Assembly: GCA_030431975.1 (NCBI GenBank)
Contig: JAUIHP010000017.1
Location: 96,503-160,502 of the forward strand
Direction of reading: 5' to 3'
From: a bacterium
GTDB lineage: Bacteria > Eisenbacteria > RBG-16-71-46 > CAIMUX01
Length of the DNA stretch: 64,000 bases
In this document: one piece after another, positions 43,371-53,981 of the stretch
Position numbering within the stretch: position 1 is the stretch's first letter
Layout: each line of letters begins with the position of its first letter
The notes under the pieces: generated by a model
Told to the model about the DNA's origin: nothing
The model's input: only the letters and a program-made list of their open reading frames with translations
The model's database searches: none
Translations under genes and position numbers: made by a program

Positions 43371-43621
43371 GCTATCCGGGTCCAAGTTCTGTTCGGGCGA
43401 CAAAGACCGACGTGAAACACGAAGCTCTCCGAAGGAGGCGGTATAGGTTAGAACGAATGAGAAGCACGAAGGTTTCACAGAAAGCGAACAAATGTTTGTG
43501 TGTGTAAAACCGGTGTCGTGGATCAAAACATGCAGAGGCCGAGGCACATCGAGGGGGAGCTATGGCGATGCACGGGCGCAACCGAGATCGCGACCGCGAC
43601 CGTTCGGCGCGCGGCCGCGAG

Positions 43622-43816
43622 GCACGGTCGCAAGTTGCGAAGGCGAGACGCGATCCAAAGGCACCGCGCAAGCCGCGCGAGCGTGACCCCAACCGCAGCG
43701 CACGGTCGCGAGTCGCGAGCGTGAGACCCGAACAAGACGTGCGGCTACAAGTCGCGGGCGGGAGACTCGAATCGAAGGCCCGGCTCCAAGTCGCGAGCGT
43801 AGGACCCGAGCGTAAG
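43622..43816. repeat. Five tandem 39-bp repeats
   Basis: Units at 43622, 43661, 43700, 43739 and 43778, each exactly 39 bases. The last three are closest (core: gtcgcgagcgtgagacccga), the second is the most diverged. The period is 13 codons. Confidence 0.75.
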
Positions 43817-43860
43817 TGCGAACCGGCGTGCCCTTGGAGGTCGACCGAACCGTACAACAG

Positions 43861-43889
43861 AAAGGCCCCGCTTCCGCGCGGGGCCCTTT
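43861..43889 (-). terminator. Terminator of the SUF operon
   Basis: Arms ggccccgc (43864-43871) and gcggggcc (43878-43885), loop ttccgc. Read on the minus strand the stem is followed by TTTCTGTTG. It lies directly after the sufT stop at 43891. Confidence 0.75.
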
Positions 43890-43890
43890 G

Positions 43891-44634
43891 CTACATCATG
43901 CCGAGCTCGAGCTTGGCCGACTCGGACATCAGGTCGGGGCTCCACGGCGGATCCCAAACGAGCTCGACCTTTCCGTCCTTTACGCCTTCGACTTCGTTGA
44001 GCTTCTCTTCCACTTCACCGGGGAGGGTTCCGGCGACGGGGCAGGCGGGTGAGGTCAGGGTCATCGTGACGTGTGTGCGTCCGTCGGACTCGACATCGAT
44101 CTCGTAGATCATGCCGAGTTCGTAGATGTCGACGGGGATCTCGGGGTCGTAGACGGTCTTCATCTGGTCGACGATTCGGTCGTGGAGGTCCTGCGTATCG
44201 ATGCTTCCTCCGGCGGGAGCTGAGGCGGTGTCGGCCGAGCCGGCTTCAGAGCTGACCGTTGACGACTCGCCGGCAGAGGGATTGTTGCCGGTTGCAGAGT
44301 CGGCGTCTGCAGCGTCCACAGAACTCGTCGCCGCTGCATCCTTCGGTGCGGCGTCCGCGGACTGCGGGGCCGACGCCTGCTGTTCCTCTCGGTGACGATC
44401 GACGGCGATGGACTCACGGTGCGCAGTCCGTTGATCTCCTGACGCGCTCTGCCCGCCGGTGAAGGTTTCGGGTTCCATTCGTGGTAGTCCGGCCGACGTG
44501 CGGGTATCTCCGCACGGGTCACCGGCGTCGCCAGCTCCGGACTTGGAGTCAGACCCGGCCTTGGAGCCGGTTCCAGCCTTGGAGTCGGTGTCAGCGTTCG
44601 ACATCGGCTTCTTGTGGTCTCCCGTTTCGGTCAT
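43891..44634 (-). CDS. sufT: SufT/MIP18 (DUF59) Fe-S maturation protein with long disordered N-terminus
   Basis: 247 residues. Only the last 105 are the DUF59 domain (HDRIVDQMKTVYDPEIPVDI YELGMIY; VTMTLTSPACPVAGTLPGEV with the conserved Cys; VWDPPWSPDLMSE). The first 140 residues are rich in Ser, Ala, Asp and Gly with Lys-rich repeats near the start (SKAGTGSKAGSDSKSG) and look unstructured; usual SufT proteins lack this. SufT helps to mature Fe-S proteins. Last gene of the SUF operon, separated from sufU by 241 bases that hold short repeats. Confidence 0.85.
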   Translation of the reverse strand: MTETGDHKKPMSNADTDSKAGTGSKAGSDSKSGAGDAGDPCGDTRTSAGLPRMEPETFTGGQSASGDQRTAHRESIAVDRHREEQQASAPQSADAAPKDAAATSSVDAADADSATGNNPSAGESSTVSSEAGSADTASAPAGGSIDTQDLHDRIVDQMKTVYDPEIPVDIYELGMIYEIDVESDGRTHVTMTLTSPACPVAGTLPGEVEEKLNEVEGVKDGKVELVWDPPWSPDLMSESAKLELGMM

Positions 44635-44776
44635 AGGTTCCTCGGCCGAGAATGGGCCATGATGTTGTCATCTGATTCCGTCATCGATCCGTGACTCCGT
44701 CCACCCGTCAATCGCTCACCAAACTCCTCACCATCGGCATCCCCTCGACGCGCGTCTTCTCGAATCACGTCTTCCC

Positions 44777-44835
44777 GAATCGCGCCGTTTGAATCGCGCC
44801 GTCTCGAATCGCGCCGTCTCGAATCGAATCGCATC
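44777..44835. repeat. Short tandem repeats between sufU and sufT
   Basis: Units gaatcgcgccgtctc (15 bases) at 44791 and 44806, a 14-base copy at 44777, and degenerate gaatcgaatcgcatc after 44821. The whole 44635-44875 gap shows no gene. Confidence 0.7.
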
Positions 44836-44875
44836 GCCTCGAGTCGTGGCCGCTTCATCCCGTCCCCCGCCCTCT

Positions 44876-45328
44876 TCACTCCGTCGTGACGGGTGTGTCC
44901 CGGCCGTCGAGTGCGGCCTCCAACGTCCGCCAGGCTAGCGTGGCGCACTTCACGCGGACGGGGAAGTCTTTGACGCCTTCAAACACGGCCAACTTGCCCA
45001 GTGCGTCCGGGTCAGTGTCGTTCTCGGGGTCGATCAACATGGCGGTGAACTGTCGCATCAGGTCCATCGCTTCCGTCGCGGTCTTGCCTTTCAGCGCCTC
45101 GGTCAAAAGAGACGCGGACGCGGTCGAGATGGCGCATCCGGTTCCCTGAAAGGAAACGTCTTCGACGACGTCGCTCTCGTTCACGCGAACGAAAAGGGAG
45201 AGCTTGTCTCCGCAGACGGGGTTGTAGCCGACGGAGTGCCGATAGGGCTCGTCCATCGGACGGTAGTTGCGCGGCTTCTTGCCGTGATCCAGGACCAGCT
45301 CCTGGTAGAGTTCGCGTAGTTCGTTCAT
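44876..45328 (-). CDS. sufU: Fe-S scaffold/sulfur-transfer protein SufU
   Basis: 150 residues. Zinc- or cluster-binding residues are in NPVCGDKLSLF (Cys, Asp), FQGTGCAISTASASLL (Cys) and VKCATLAWRTLEAAL (Cys). An insertion of about 18 residues (about 85-105: QFTAMLIDPENDTDPDALGK) between the second and third Cys is the mark of SufU rather than IscU. It accepts sulfur from SufS and passes it to SufBCD. It lies 27 bases after sufS on the same strand. Confidence 0.95.
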   Translation of the reverse strand: MNELRELYQELVLDHGKKPRNYRPMDEPYRHSVGYNPVCGDKLSLFVRVNESDVVEDVSFQGTGCAISTASASLLTEALKGKTATEAMDLMRQFTAMLIDPENDTDPDALGKLAVFEGVKDFPVRVKCATLAWRTLEAALDGRDTPVTTE

Positions 45329-45355
45329 GAACCTTCCTTGACCTTGATAGCTTGG

Positions 45356-46651
45356 CTAGTCGCCGAAGAGCTCCCGTGCCTGGTCGATTCCACGGACCAG
45401 GGCCTCGACGTCTTCCCGCGAATTGTAAACCGCGAACGAGGCCCGGACTGTAGCCGGAATTCCGAAGCGGTCCATCACGGGTTGTGCGCAGTGGTGTCCG
45501 GCGCGGATGGCGACGCCTTCCTGATCGAGAACGGTGCCCAGGTCGTGGGGATGAATCCCGTCGACCACGAAAGAGAGAATGCCCGTCCGCTCCTTGGCTT
45601 CCCCGATGAAACGGATGCCTTTGCGTTCGGACAACAGGCCGGAGGCGTACTCCAACAACTCGTCTTCGTGCTTGGCCGCTGCGGTGACGCCGACGTCGTG
45701 AAGGAAGTCGATGGCGGCTCCCAGTCCGACCGTGCCCGCGATGTTGGGTGTTCCGGCTTCGAACTTGTTGGGCAGCGAGTTGTAGATCGTGTCCTCGAAG
45801 CTGACCATGAGGATCATGTCGCCGCCGCCCTGATAGGGAGGCATCGTGTTCAGCAAATCATAGCGACCGTAGAGCGCGCCGATTCCGGTCGGTCCGTACA
45901 TCTTGTGTCCGGAGAGCGTGTAGAAATCGCAACCGAGTCGTTGAACATCGATCTCGACGTGGGCGCCGGCCTGCGCACCGTCGATGAGGACGACCGCGCC
46001 CGCCGCTTTGGCGAGTCGCGTCATCTCTTCGACGGGATTGATCGTACCGAGGGCGTTGCTGATGTGCGAAAAGGCTGCGATCCGAGTCTTGTCGGAGAGC
46101 AGGCGCTCGAACTCGTCCATCCGGACATCGCCGCGATCGTCGATCGGAACGACGACCAATTTCGCTCCCGTGGCCTGACAAAGCATCTGCCACGGGACGA
46201 TGTTGGAGTGGTGTTCGAGGTGGGTGATGAGGATCTCGTCACCCTTCTGCAGCTGACTGCGTCCGTAACTTTGTGCGACCAGGTTGACCGCTTCGGTCGT
46301 ACCGCGGACGAAGATGATTTCTTCCGGGCGCTCCGCTCCCAGAAACTTCTGTACCTGCTCGCGCACCGACTCGTAGTGGCTGGTCGCGACTTGTGAGAGC
46401 TCGTGGACACCGCGGTGAATGTTGGCGTTCTCGCGGAAGTAGTAGCGCGCGACGGTTTCGACGACGGACTGCGGTTTCTGCGTGGTCGCCGCGTTGTCGA
46501 GGTAGGAGAGGCGTTGTCCGCGGACCTTGCGGCGCAGGATCGGGAACTCGCGCCGGATTTTCTCCACATCGAGGCCGGAGCCGCTCTTGGCGGAGTAGTC
46601 GACGGGGGCTCTGAAGGTCCCCTTCTTCGTCTGTTCCGTGCTCGCGTTCAT
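45356..46651 (-). CDS. sufS: Cysteine desulfurase SufS
   Basis: 431 residues, about 25 more than typical at the N-terminus. A PLP enzyme that frees sulfur from cysteine. Motifs: YLDNAATTQKPQSVVE, NIHRGVHELSQVAT, HHSNIVPWQML, VLIDGAQAGAH, the PLP Lys in LSGHKMYGPTGIGALYG and the active Cys in AIRAGHHCAQPVMDRFG, on the short loop of group II desulfurases. Start ATG 46651 has gagg seven bases upstream. Coupled with sufU downstream. Confidence 0.96.
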   Translation of the reverse strand: MNASTEQTKKGTFRAPVDYSAKSGSGLDVEKIRREFPILRRKVRGQRLSYLDNAATTQKPQSVVETVARYYFRENANIHRGVHELSQVATSHYESVREQVQKFLGAERPEEIIFVRGTTEAVNLVAQSYGRSQLQKGDEILITHLEHHSNIVPWQMLCQATGAKLVVVPIDDRGDVRMDEFERLLSDKTRIAAFSHISNALGTINPVEEMTRLAKAAGAVVLIDGAQAGAHVEIDVQRLGCDFYTLSGHKMYGPTGIGALYGRYDLLNTMPPYQGGGDMILMVSFEDTIYNSLPNKFEAGTPNIAGTVGLGAAIDFLHDVGVTAAAKHEDELLEYASGLLSERKGIRFIGEAKERTGILSFVVDGIHPHDLGTVLDQEGVAIRAGHHCAQPVMDRFGIPATVRASFAVYNSREDVEALVRGIDQARELFGD

Positions 46652-46714
46652 TCGAGTGCCTCAGTCATGCCCCGTGTTTTCGTTCCGCGTGGCCAATCCC
46701 TGGTCGCGATGTCG

Positions 46715-46809
46715 CTTCAATCTGGACGTGCTTTCGATCCCAAATCTTCGATCTGGGCAGTGCTTCTGACCCGAAACCTTCGCTCTGGACGGTGCTTTCG
46801 ATCCGGAAA
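46715..46809. repeat. Three tandem ~32-bp repeats between sufD and sufS
   Basis: Copies at 46715-46745, 46746-46777 and 46778-46809 share cttcgatctggac-gtgctttcgatcc-gaaa. The array ends 10 bases before the sufD stop and so starts right after that gene in its reading direction. No gene in the 168-bp gap. Confidence 0.85.
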
Positions 46810-46819
46810 AAACTCGCTA

Positions 46820-48226
46820 TCAGGACAATACCTTCGACACCGCCTCCTGCGCGATCGCTTCCATCGGGGCGTAGTTCATTCGCTCGATGACGTCTCCCGC
46901 AAAAGCCTGGACGAGGATCTTCGTCGCTTCCCGACGCGGAATGCCGCGCGAGCGCAGATAGAAAAACGCTGCCTCGTCGAGTTGACCGATGGTCGCGCCG
47001 TGCGTGCAGCGGACGTCGTCGGCAAAGATCTCGAGCTGCGGCTTCGTGTTCATGAGCGCTTTGTCCGAAAGGATGAGCGCGTTGTTCGATTGGATGCCGT
47101 CGGTCTTCTGCGCATCCTGAACGACGTGGACCTTTCCGTTGAAAACGCCCTGCGCTTCGTCGTCGAGAATCGACTTGTAGAACTCGCGGCTGGCGCAGTG
47201 GGCGACTTCGTGGACGATCTCGGTGTGGTCGTCCATCAGTTGCTGATCGTGCCCGACGTTCAGTCCGTTGAGCACGCACTCGCAGCCGGAGCCGGAGAGG
47301 ACGACACGAAGGTCGTTTCGTACGAGCTTGCCGCCGCGCGAGATGTTGTTCGTATGAAAGTGCGAGTCGCGATCCAATCGGGCGAAGGTGGCCGCGATGT
47401 GGTGGACAGAGCCGGAGTCGCGGTTGACTTTGAAGTGCTCGACTTGGGCATTGGCTCCGACGAAGACCTCGGTGACAGGGGCGACCAGGTAGTTGCCCTC
47501 TGCGTGGGCCTGATAGTCCTCGATGATGCGGACGCGTGCGCCTTCTTCGATGACGAAGAGGCTGCGCGGGCAGGAAAGATTGACGGCGGCGTTGTTCGTC
47601 GTCGCACTGCCGGACGCGGTGTGCACGATGTGGATGTTCGTTTCGACGTCCGCGTTCTTCGGGACATGAAGATAGACGCCGTCCGTGAAGTTTGCGGCAT
47701 TGAGCGAGGCAAACGGGTAACTGCCGTCGCCTTGAAGAGTCCCGAGACGGGACTCCAGCTCGTCGCGATCCGTCGTGAGCGCTTCGGACATCGGGGCGAG
47801 ACGGGCTCCGTTGTCGGTCCATGCGCTGAGGTCGGACAGGTTCGGCGCGAACTGGCCGTCGACGAAGACCAAGCGCGCGACCTTGCCGGCATTCGTATCG
47901 GCATCACCGGCAGCGGAGTCCCCAACATTGCCAAGCAGGAAGGGACTGACCGAAGGAACCCCCACCGCGCCGGTGGCCGTCTTGAACTCCCAGTCCCGAA
48001 TGGCGCGGACGTTGGTGTACTTCCACTCTTCGTTCTTGGTCGTGGGGACGCCCTGCGTTTCGAAGGCGTCCCGGTGCCGGGCCCGCAGGTCGTTCGTCCA
48101 GTCTTTCGTCGCAGTGTCCGTGCTCAACGTGGCATCCTTTGTCACTGTGCTTGTGTTCCGGGCCGACCGGGCATCGTACGACATCGGCCTCTCGCGCGTC
48201 AGCGTTGCGTCACTTCTATCGTTCAT
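46820..48226 (-). CDS. sufD: Fe-S cluster assembly protein SufD
   Basis: 468 residues; the N-terminus up to about residue 40 is variable and an ATG at 48184 (MSYDARSARN) is an alternative. The right-handed beta-helix core is seen in LVFVDGQFAPNLSDL, IHIVHTASGSATTNNAAVNL, HFHTNNISRGGKLVRNDLRV and GIQSNNALILSDKALMNTKPQ. The C-terminal part (VRCTHGATIGQLDEAAFFYL RSRGI ... MNYAPM) is the conserved SufB/SufD motif with the cluster-site His. It forms the SufBC2D scaffold complex in the cytoplasm. Confidence 0.95.
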   Translation of the reverse strand: MNDRSDATLTRERPMSYDARSARNTSTVTKDATLSTDTATKDWTNDLRARHRDAFETQGVPTTKNEEWKYTNVRAIRDWEFKTATGAVGVPSVSPFLLGNVGDSAAGDADTNAGKVARLVFVDGQFAPNLSDLSAWTDNGARLAPMSEALTTDRDELESRLGTLQGDGSYPFASLNAANFTDGVYLHVPKNADVETNIHIVHTASGSATTNNAAVNLSCPRSLFVIEEGARVRIIEDYQAHAEGNYLVAPVTEVFVGANAQVEHFKVNRDSGSVHHIAATFARLDRDSHFHTNNISRGGKLVRNDLRVVLSGSGCECVLNGLNVGHDQQLMDDHTEIVHEVAHCASREFYKSILDDEAQGVFNGKVHVVQDAQKTDGIQSNNALILSDKALMNTKPQLEIFADDVRCTHGATIGQLDEAAFFYLRSRGIPRREATKILVQAFAGDVIERMNYAPMEAIAQEAVSKVLS

Positions 48227-48307
48227 TCGGTCTCAGCCTCCTACGGCTGCGTCTTGTCTCATTCGCTCCAGGGCTAGCGTACGGTGCCCGTTAGTCGGGC
48301 TTGATAG

Positions 48308-49066
<759 letters not shown>

Positions 49067-49207
49067 GTCTCTGTTTCTCTCCTGTTTCGCGGCGCCACCC
49101 TGGCTGCCGGTTCTTGGCCGCCGTGTGGCGACATGCAATTCTGTCCTACCGATCGTCCGGACCGGCCTGCCACCGGGACTCCCCGGCGACTCACTCTCGC
49201 CCGCCGT

Positions 49208-50656
<1,449 letters not shown>

Positions 50657-50809
50657 GTCCGCTCCTTCAATCGTCGTTCACATCGCGATGCCCGCGGTGG
50701 GCGCCGTCTCGTTTTCGTTGACCGGGCTCGCCAAGTGGCCCGGATCGCCGCGGGTCCGCCCGCGACTTCAGTCAGCTAGCTGCCAGCAAGAGTGATTCGT
50801 GCCCTGAAC

Positions 50810-51379
50810 CTACTTGGATCCCGCGACCGGGGCTTCGTTTCCCGAAACCTGGGCCAGGAGTTGTTCGCAGGGGTCGGGTCCGGGTTCGTGTTGCTCGACC
50901 AGGGCCTGGACGAGGCGGTCGACCCATCCCGACATGCTCTCTTCGCTGTGATCGATCAGGTCCTGCAACGCGGTTTGCGAGAGGACGCGGTCGATGATGA
51001 ACTGCAGTCCCGACCAGACGGAGCGGATCGTGCAACCGCTGGTATGGATGCATTGGTGCTTCTCGCCGCGGAAACGGCTGCAGGTCTCTCCGTCATAGAG
51101 CTTGCCGCCGAGGACGGCCAGGGCTTCCGAGAGGGTGATCTCCCGGGCCGGGCGGGCCAGGCGGTAGCCGCCGTTGCGCCCCCGGATGCTGGCGACCAAC
51201 TGGCCGCGGGAGAGGACTCCCATCAGCTTCCCAGCGTACTCCGTGGAGAGGCCTTCCTCGTCGGCTATTTTGTTGACGGCCAACGTGTTGCCGCCCAAAG
51301 GGTCGCCGTTTGGGGCCGTCTCGCGGGCCAGGCGGAGGAGGCAGCGGAGGCCGTATTCCTGTTGTGAGGTCAGCTTCAT
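50810..51379 (-). CDS. Rrf2/IscR-like Fe-S-sensing regulator of the SUF operon
   Basis: 189 residues. The N-terminal winged helix (MKLTSQQEYGLRCLLRLARE ... LSTEYAGKLMGVLSRGQLVA ... IRGRNGGYRLARP) is that of Rrf2 proteins. Three Cys follow as C-x9-C-x5-C (CSRFRGEKHQCIHTSGC), close to the [2Fe-2S]-binding set of IscR. It heads the SUF operon and likely represses it when clusters are abundant. The C-terminal tail is longer than in IscR and holds one more Cys (DPCEQLL). Confidence 0.92.
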   Translation of the reverse strand: MKLTSQQEYGLRCLLRLARETAPNGDPLGGNTLAVNKIADEEGLSTEYAGKLMGVLSRGQLVASIRGRNGGYRLARPAREITLSEALAVLGGKLYDGETCSRFRGEKHQCIHTSGCTIRSVWSGLQFIIDRVLSQTALQDLIDHSEESMSGWVDRLVQALVEQHEPGPDPCEQLLAQVSGNEAPVAGSK

Positions 51380-51726
51380 GGCAGATCTCTACTGATACCT
51401 GTACTAATAAGGTTCGGTGTCTTTGCCGTCGGGTTCGCTCGCGGCGGCGATCGGTGGCCGGCGAGTGCCTAGCCCGAACTATTCATGAAGGACCTTCATG
51501 AGTAGTTCGGGCTGGGACGGGGTGCGGGCCGCGTTCGAGCCCGACCGGTTATTACTACTCATCTGTAGGAGTTTGTCCAGATAAAAATCGGCCCCAAGAG
51601 GTCTGGATTTAGCGGAATCACCCGGCCGGCCCGCTAAACTCAATCCCTCGCTTCCGTTCCCCGGATAGGGTAATCTCCGCGCTTGTGATTTCTGGAATCC
51701 CCAGTCGATAGAAGAAGGGAGAAGGT
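51380..51726. other. Divergent region between rrf2/SUF operon and metK
   Basis: It holds an A/T-rich stretch next to rrf2 (tactgatacctgtactaat around 51392-51410), where an Rrf2 promoter/operator is expected, and the 43-bp inverted repeat at 51471-51513. A second A/T-rich patch (ttattactactcatctgtag, 51550-51569) may belong to the metK promoter. I see no SAM riboswitch fold. A ribosome site (agaagggagaagg) precedes metK. Confidence 0.5.
51471..51513. promoter_or_regulatory. 43-bp near-perfect inverted repeat upstream of rrf2 and metK
   Basis: Arms of 21 bases around one central base: agcccgaactattcatgaag with g, then a, then the complement with a single mismatch (atag against gtag). It contains tcatga boxes in each arm. 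Too long for a simple dimer operator; it may be a double operator, a terminator-like cruciform or the relic of a small mobile element. Confidence 0.75.
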
Positions 51727-52935
51727 ATGGCAGCCAGCTATGGCGATGGCCATCATCTGTTTACGAGCGAGGCCGTCTCGCCCGGGCACCCGGACAAAGT
51801 GGCGGACCAATGCTCCGACGCGATTCTCGACAGCCTGCTCGCCGTCGATCCGAACGCCCGCTGTGCCTGTGAAACGTTGGTTACGACCGGGCTTGCCGTC
51901 ATCGCCGGAGAGGTGCGCGTCGACGAGCGAAAAGCCAAGGCGATGGTCGCTCTCGATCAAATCGAGAACACCGTGCGTCAGACCATCCGCGAGATCGGCT
52001 ACACCGACCCGACGATGCGCTTCGACGCCGACAGTTGTGCCGTGATTCGCACGCTCCACCGCCAATCCGACGACATCGCCGCCGGAGTCGACAAGGACGG
52101 CGCCGGAGACCAGGGCCTGATGTTCGGCTTTGCCTGCAACGAGACGAAGGCGCTGATGCCGCTGACCATCGAGCTCGCGCATGACCTGATGAAGCGTCAG
52201 GTCCACGTCATGAAGAAAGGCATCATCCCCGGGCTGCGCCCCGATGCCAAAAGTCAGGTCACGATCGAGTACGAAGGCCGTGAAGCCAAGCGCGTCACCG
52301 CTGTGGTGTTGTCGACGCAGCACACTCCCGAGTGGACCGGCCGGGCCAAGCAGAAGAAGCTGAAAGACCTGGTCATCAAGCACATCATCGAACCCGTGAT
52401 GCCGAAGTCGATCTATAAGACGAAGGACGCGACGATTCACATGAATCCCACCGGCGCCTTCGAGATCGGCGGCCCCCACGGTGACGCCGGACTCACCGGA
52501 CGCAAGATCATCGTCGATACCTACGGTGGACGCGGCTGTCACGGAGGCGGCGCGTTCAGTGGAAAAGATCCCACGAAGGTCGACCGCTCCGCGTCGTACA
52601 TGGCGCGCTACGTCGCCAAGAACATCGTCGCCGCCGGGCTGGCGGAGATGTGTGAAGTGCAGCTCTCCTATGCCATCGGTGTGAAGGACCCGCTGTCGGT
52701 CTTGGTGACGACGGAAGGGACCGGGAAGATTTCGGACGAGCAGATGGAGCAGATCGTGCGGAAGGTGTTCCCGCTGACGCCGAAGGGGATCATTGATCAT
52801 CTGAAGCTGCGGAGGCCGATTTATCGGCGGACGGCCATGCATGGGCACTTTGGGCATGCGGCTGAGAAGAGCGGGGCGTTCAGCTGGGAGAAGGTGGATA
52901 TGGTGAGGAAGTTGAAGGCGGTGGCGAAGGGGTAG
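51727..52935 (+). CDS. metK: S-adenosylmethionine synthetase
   Basis: 402 residues. It makes S-adenosylmethionine from methionine and ATP. Motifs: [20 protein letters not shown] with the catalytic His, [16 protein letters not shown], the flexible-loop region, [20 protein letters not shown] and the P-loop-like [16 protein letters not shown], where the lysine binds phosphate. The family-typical end is [18 protein letters not shown]. It starts after gagaagg. Single gene. Confidence 0.98.
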   Translation: MAASYGDGHHLFTSEAVSPGHPDKVADQCSDAILDSLLAVDPNARCACETLVTTGLAVIAGEVRVDERKAKAMVALDQIENTVRQTIREIGYTDPTMRFDADSCAVIRTLHRQSDDIAAGVDKDGAGDQGLMFGFACNETKALMPLTIELAHDLMKRQVHVMKKGIIPGLRPDAKSQVTIEYEGREAKRVTAVVLSTQHTPEWTGRAKQKKLKDLVIKHIIEPVMPKSIYKTKDATIHMNPTGAFEIGGPHGDAGLTGRKIIVDTYGGRGCHGGGAFSGKDPTKVDRSASYMARYVAKNIVAAGLAEMCEVQLSYAIGVKDPLSVLVTTEGTGKISDEQMEQIVRKVFPLTPKGIIDHLKLRRPIYRRTAMHGHFGHAAEKSGAFSWEKVDMVRKLKAVAKG

Positions 52936-53199
52936 CCTGCGGCCGAGACGAGCCGGACCGAGTTGAGTCGGGCCGGGTCCAGCGGGGTCGAGTACTCCGT
53001 CGATAACTCACCTGTTCTTGCGATAGCGCATTCGGTTTTGCCGGGTGCGCTTTCTCATTGGTCGATCGAGCCGGTCGGAATGCGGTCCTTTCATGGTTCG
53101 GTCGGCCAGCGTAGAGTCATTCCCAGAGCGCGAATCGCCTCAGCCTGGTTCTGACTGGGCGCGATTCCAGGGCCACCGTCAGGATTTCCGGAGGGTCAA

Positions 53200-53829
53200 G
53201 TGAGCCAGGTCTATTTCGAAGATGTGTCCGACTCAGATGAAGACGTCTGGTTCACGAAGAAACTCGAACTGGGCTCCGTCCATTCGCTCATCTTCACGAG
53301 ATTCGACGGCAAAGACCTGCCCCAAGGGCGTCACGAGCCGATTGGAATGCTCGAGGACCCCGACCCCGTTATCTCCGCCCGGATCCGTGAGATGGACGGC
53401 GGCATAGAGCTGCCGGATCCCCGCCCCGGCTTGCCGACCGGTCACTGGGATGCGGAGATCGCGTTCGAACGTGCCCACCGCTTCTGGAACATCGAAGAGG
53501 AAACAGTGCGGCGTTGGATCAAGGAGCCCGAAGAGTGCCCGGCGTACCTCGTCTCGCTGGCGTCGGACGGACGTGAAACCGTCGTTCGCTTTGTCTGGGA
53601 GATCGATCAGGCGAACGGCGTTTGGGATTGGTATGAACGCCGGCCGTACGCGAAGAAGAAGGGTCGGGCCTGGGGCATTCCCGTCGTCGATCGGGAGCCG
53701 CGGGCGGATCATCGGCTGAAGGGGACGTCGCCGCGGATTCGGACGAAGGATGGTTCGAAGTGGGAGCAGGTGATGAGGAGCCGGCAGCAGGGGATTCGGT
53801 ATGGGAAGTTTCGGGTGGTACAGCCGTAG
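53200..53829 (+). CDS. Uncharacterised protein at the left edge of the defence island
   Basis: 209 residues from GTG 53200 with GGAGGG eight bases before. The sequence (MSQVYFEDVSDSDEDVWFTK ... IEEETVRRWIKEPEECPAYL ... VVRFVWEIDQANGVWDWYER ... KGTSPRIRTKDGSKWEQVMR) is soluble and mixed alpha/beta with many aromatic residues; no known motif is recognised. It lies 152 bases before the HNH nuclease on the same strand and may belong with it, or be a small DNA-modification-reading protein. Function not assigned. Confidence 0.65.
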   Translation: MSQVYFEDVSDSDEDVWFTKKLELGSVHSLIFTRFDGKDLPQGRHEPIGMLEDPDPVISARIREMDGGIELPDPRPGLPTGHWDAEIAFERAHRFWNIEEETVRRWIKEPEECPAYLVSLASDGRETVVRFVWEIDQANGVWDWYERRPYAKKKGRAWGIPVVDREPRADHRLKGTSPRIRTKDGSKWEQVMRSRQQGIRYGKFRVVQP

Positions 53830-53981
53830 AAGGGCGAGGGGGCGGCGGGTTCGCTGTGTGACGTGGAGAGCTGTCACCTTGAGGTCAACGGCTGGACTCT
53901 CACCTCGCCGTCGAGCTGAGTCAGCCAACGGCCGGCGTTACCCGGGACGGCGGGCATTGGCTAGAGGAGTGACGTCACGTC

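Larger units (their letters stand above)
43371..43890. other. Intergenic stretch of 520 bases with a 39-bp repeat array
   Basis: The left part (43371-43560) is A/T-richer than the surroundings and likely holds the HNH gene promoter. The rest is the 39-bp array (43622-43816) and a terminator. An open frame starting at ATG 43562, right after gagggggagct, reads through the array as an Arg-rich 13-residue repeat but then continues into antisense of the sufT gene, so I do not call it. Confidence 0.5.

Noticed and set aside
43562..44107. 181-codon plus-strand frame through the 39-bp repeats
   Set aside because: Good ribosome site, but the second half is antisense of sufT and no homology is recognisable; kept only as an observation.
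44631..44948. 105-codon minus-strand frame between sufU and sufT
   Set aside because: It consists of short repeats (RRRDSRRRDS) and overlaps the end of sufU in another frame.
46403..48277. 624-codon open frame on the plus strand
   Set aside because: Antisense of sufD and sufS with no motif.
51514..51726. SAM riboswitch upstream of metK
   Set aside because: No conserved core sequences or the expected paired regions could be found by eye.
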